8,105 nucleotides of DNA from an uncultured Oscillospiraceae bacterium (GTDB taxonomy: Bacteria; Bacillota; Clostridia; Oscillospirales; Acutalibacteraceae), in the NCBI GenBank assembly GCA_900555805.1, contig USMJ01000043.1, positions 1-8,105 on the forward strand, written 5' to 3'. Of the stretch, positions 6,690-8,105 are shown piece after piece; positions within the stretch are counted from its first letter, which is position 1; each line of letters begins with the position of its first letter. The notes under the pieces are model-generated. The model was not told where the DNA came from. It saw only the letters and a program-made list of their open reading frames with translations, and searched no databases. The position numbers were made by a program, and so were the translations under genes.

Positions 6690-7724
6690 TTACATTACCC
6701 TTTTGTCTCCGAAATAGATAATTATTATGCCCAAAATGCAGGCGACGGCGTTCACAGCCGTGAAAATTCTGACGATCTTTTTTTCGTTCCAGCCGCACAT
6801 CTCAAAGTGATGGTGTATCGGCGCCATTTTAAAGACCTTTTTGTGTCTTATCTTTATACTGCCTATCTGAATAACGTCGCTCATGGCTTCGACAACATAG
6901 ATGAAGCCGAACAGAACGAGTATGAGCGGCATATCGATCGCATAAGCGAGAGCCACGACAAGTCCGCCGAGGAACATTGAGCCTGTGTCGCCCATCATGA
7001 CTTTGGCGGGATAATGGTTCCAGATAAGGTATCCGGCGCATCCGCCGACCAAAGCCGCCGCGAGTATGCTGACGCTCGTTGTCTTATAAAGTATCGCGGC
7101 TATCGTGAAAGCTAGCGCGGTGACGAGCGTCACGCTGCCGCAAAGTCCGTCTATTCCGTCGGTGAAGTTGACGGCGTTTATCGCGCCGTAGATAACGCAG
7201 ACACCGAATATCCAATAGAAGAAGTGCATATCGACAGAGCCGACGAACGGAACATACATTGCGCTTCCGTTGACTTTGTAGTAGCAGTAGAGATAAGCCA
7301 CGGCTATTATCAGCTGAGGTATGGTCTTCTGAATTTCGGTGAGACCGAGATTGCGCTTCTTGACGACCTTGATATAGTCGTCGGTGAAACCGATAAGCGA
7401 GAAAAGGAAAGCTAAAAGCAGTCCGCCCCATATTTTGACAGACTCGATATTCTTCATCTCGCCGGCAGGCGAAAACGCGCTTTTGCCCATGCCCTTGCAG
7501 ACTAAGGCCGTGACGACAGTCGAAAGCGCGACGCCTATTATGAACATGATACCGCCCATAGTCGGCGTGCCCTGCTTTTTAGCGTGCCACTTGGGTCCGA
7601 TATCGACCAATATCATCTGACCGAATTTCAGCTTATGCAGGAGCGGTATAACACCGTAACCTAAAAGCCATGTGACGACAAACGCGATGAGAAGCGACAT
7701 AACGCTTGCAACCGTAATACTCAT
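6690..7724 (-). CDS. mraY: Phospho-N-acetylmuramoyl-pentapeptide transferase MraY
   Basis: MraY is a polytopic membrane enzyme that transfers phospho-MurNAc-pentapeptide from UDP to undecaprenyl phosphate, yielding lipid I. The 344-residue protein has about ten hydrophobic segments and the family motifs in order: WHAKKQGTPTMGG (46-58), FTDDYIK (113-119) with the Asp115/Asp116 pair, NAVNFTDGIDGL (183-194), MMGDTGSMFLGG (243-254) with Asp246, and MAPIHHHFE (300-308). These acidic residues and the His cluster form the magnesium and nucleotide site in the family. The length is slightly shorter than the E. coli enzyme, as is usual for Firmicutes. The ATG has AGAGGA about 9 bases upstream. It lies 51 bases after murE with no murF between, and 34 bases before ftsW with no murD between. 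Confidence 0.98.
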   Translation of the reverse strand: MSITVASVMSLLIAFVVTWLLGYGVIPLLHKLKFGQMILVDIGPKWHAKKQGTPTMGGIMFIIGVALSTVVTALVCKGMGKSAFSPAGEMKNIESVKIWGGLLLAFLFSLIGFTDDYIKVVKKRNLGLTEIQKTIPQLIIAVAYLYCYYKVNGSAMYVPFVGSVDMHFFYWIFGVCVIYGAINAVNFTDGIDGLCGSVTLVTALAFTIAAILYKTTSVSILAAALVGGCAGYLIWNHYPAKVMMGDTGSMFLGGLVVALAYAIDMPLILVLFGFIYVVEAMSDVIQIGSIKIRHKKVFKMAPIHHHFEMCGWNEKKIVRIFTAVNAVACILGIIIIYFGDKRVM

Positions 7725-7775
7725 TTTACCAAATCCTCTCTGTTGCGCCGATATGCGATAAACAACATATAACGC

Positions 7776-8105
7776 TTAGTTTTCCTTTTGTCTTCGGAGA
7801 TACTCAGCGACCTTTTCTCTCTCGTCATAGTGAATTTTTTCTTTGCCGATTATCTGGTAGGTCTCGTGACCCTTACCGGCAAGGAGTATTATATCATGTT
7901 CTTTCGCTATACTCAAGGCAAATTCTATCGCGCTCGTTCTGTCGACCTTGACATATGTCTGATGAACGCTGCCTTTCATACCTTCGAGTATATCGTTTAT
8001 GATGCCTTCGGGGTCCTCGGTTCTCGGATTGTCCGTCGTGACGACGGCTATATCCGAAAGCTCGGCGACGGTTCTGCCCATGATCGGGCGCTTAGTTTTA
8101 TCCCT
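7776..8105 (-). CDS. murE: MurE, UDP-MurNAc-tripeptide synthetase (3' part)
   Basis: MurE is the ATP-dependent ligase that adds the third residue to UDP-MurNAc-dipeptide. Only the last 109 codons are present: the frame is open to the window edge, where it reads RDKTKRPIMG. The nearby Met at 8081 is therefore internal and not a start. This is the C-terminal ligase domain. DNPRTEDP is the substrate-selecting motif; Arg after DNP is the form linked to meso-diaminopimelate rather than lysine. GKGHETYQIIG is the other conserved family motif, and the protein ends in a normal short helix. The stop codon is followed by 51 bases before mraY. The product name including meso-diaminopimelate is an inference from the motif. 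Confidence 0.95.
   Translation of the reverse strand, partial: RDKTKRPIMGRTVAELSDIAVVTTDNPRTEDPEGIINDILEGMKGSVHQTYVKVDRTSAIEFALSIAKEHDIILLAGKGHETYQIIGKEKIHYDEREKVAEYLRRQKEN

Noticed and set aside
7740..7765. Possible small hairpin TGTTG/CAACA between murE and mraY
   Set aside because: Only 5 pairs with a 17-base loop and no U tract; not distinguishable from chance.

Overview
This window is one contiguous, same-strand segment of a division and cell wall (dcw) gene cluster. Everything reads on the minus strand, so transcription runs from the high-coordinate end to the low end. In transcription order it holds the 3' part of murE, then mraY, ftsW, murG, murA, ftsQ/divIB and ftsZ, followed by a tRNA-Leu(UAG) gene with its own promoter. 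No mobile element, CRISPR array, frameshift or foreign-looking gene is visible, and there is no gene-free stretch longer than 174 bases.

The likely source is a Gram-positive-type Firmicute of class Clostridia, possibly an Oscillospirales/Ruminococcaceae-like gut or anaerobic lineage. The reasons are the cluster order with murA beside divIB, a DivIB-like FtsQ, strong GAGG-type Shine-Dalgarno sites, and FtsZ, MurG and MraY motif wording that resembles clostridial homologues from memory. No database search was possible, so the rank below class is a guess. The DNPR motif in MurE indicates a meso-diaminopimelate peptidoglycan.

Region by region: 7776-8105 is the MurE C-terminal domain (its 5' end lies outside the window). 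6690-7724 is mraY, 5258-6655 is ftsW and 4113-5243 is murG; these are closely packed with 14-51 base gaps. A 66-base gap between murG and murA can fold into a long imperfect hairpin covering the murA ribosome-binding site and its GTG start. murA (2793-4046) and ftsQ (1632-2789) are separated by 3 bases. A 174-base AT-rich gap then carries a strong extended -10 promoter for ftsZ (195-1457). A terminator-like hairpin follows ftsZ, and a near-consensus promoter drives the tRNA.

The genes work together. MurA starts UDP-MurNAc synthesis, MurE adds the third peptide residue, MraY moves the precursor onto undecaprenyl phosphate, and MurG adds GlcNAc to give lipid II. FtsW polymerises lipid II at the septum, FtsQ/DivIB scaffolds the divisome, and FtsZ forms the ring. 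murF and murD (between murE and ftsW) and ftsA (before ftsZ) are missing from their common dcw positions. The most unusual element is the predicted murA start-site hairpin. I see no wholly new biological system here.
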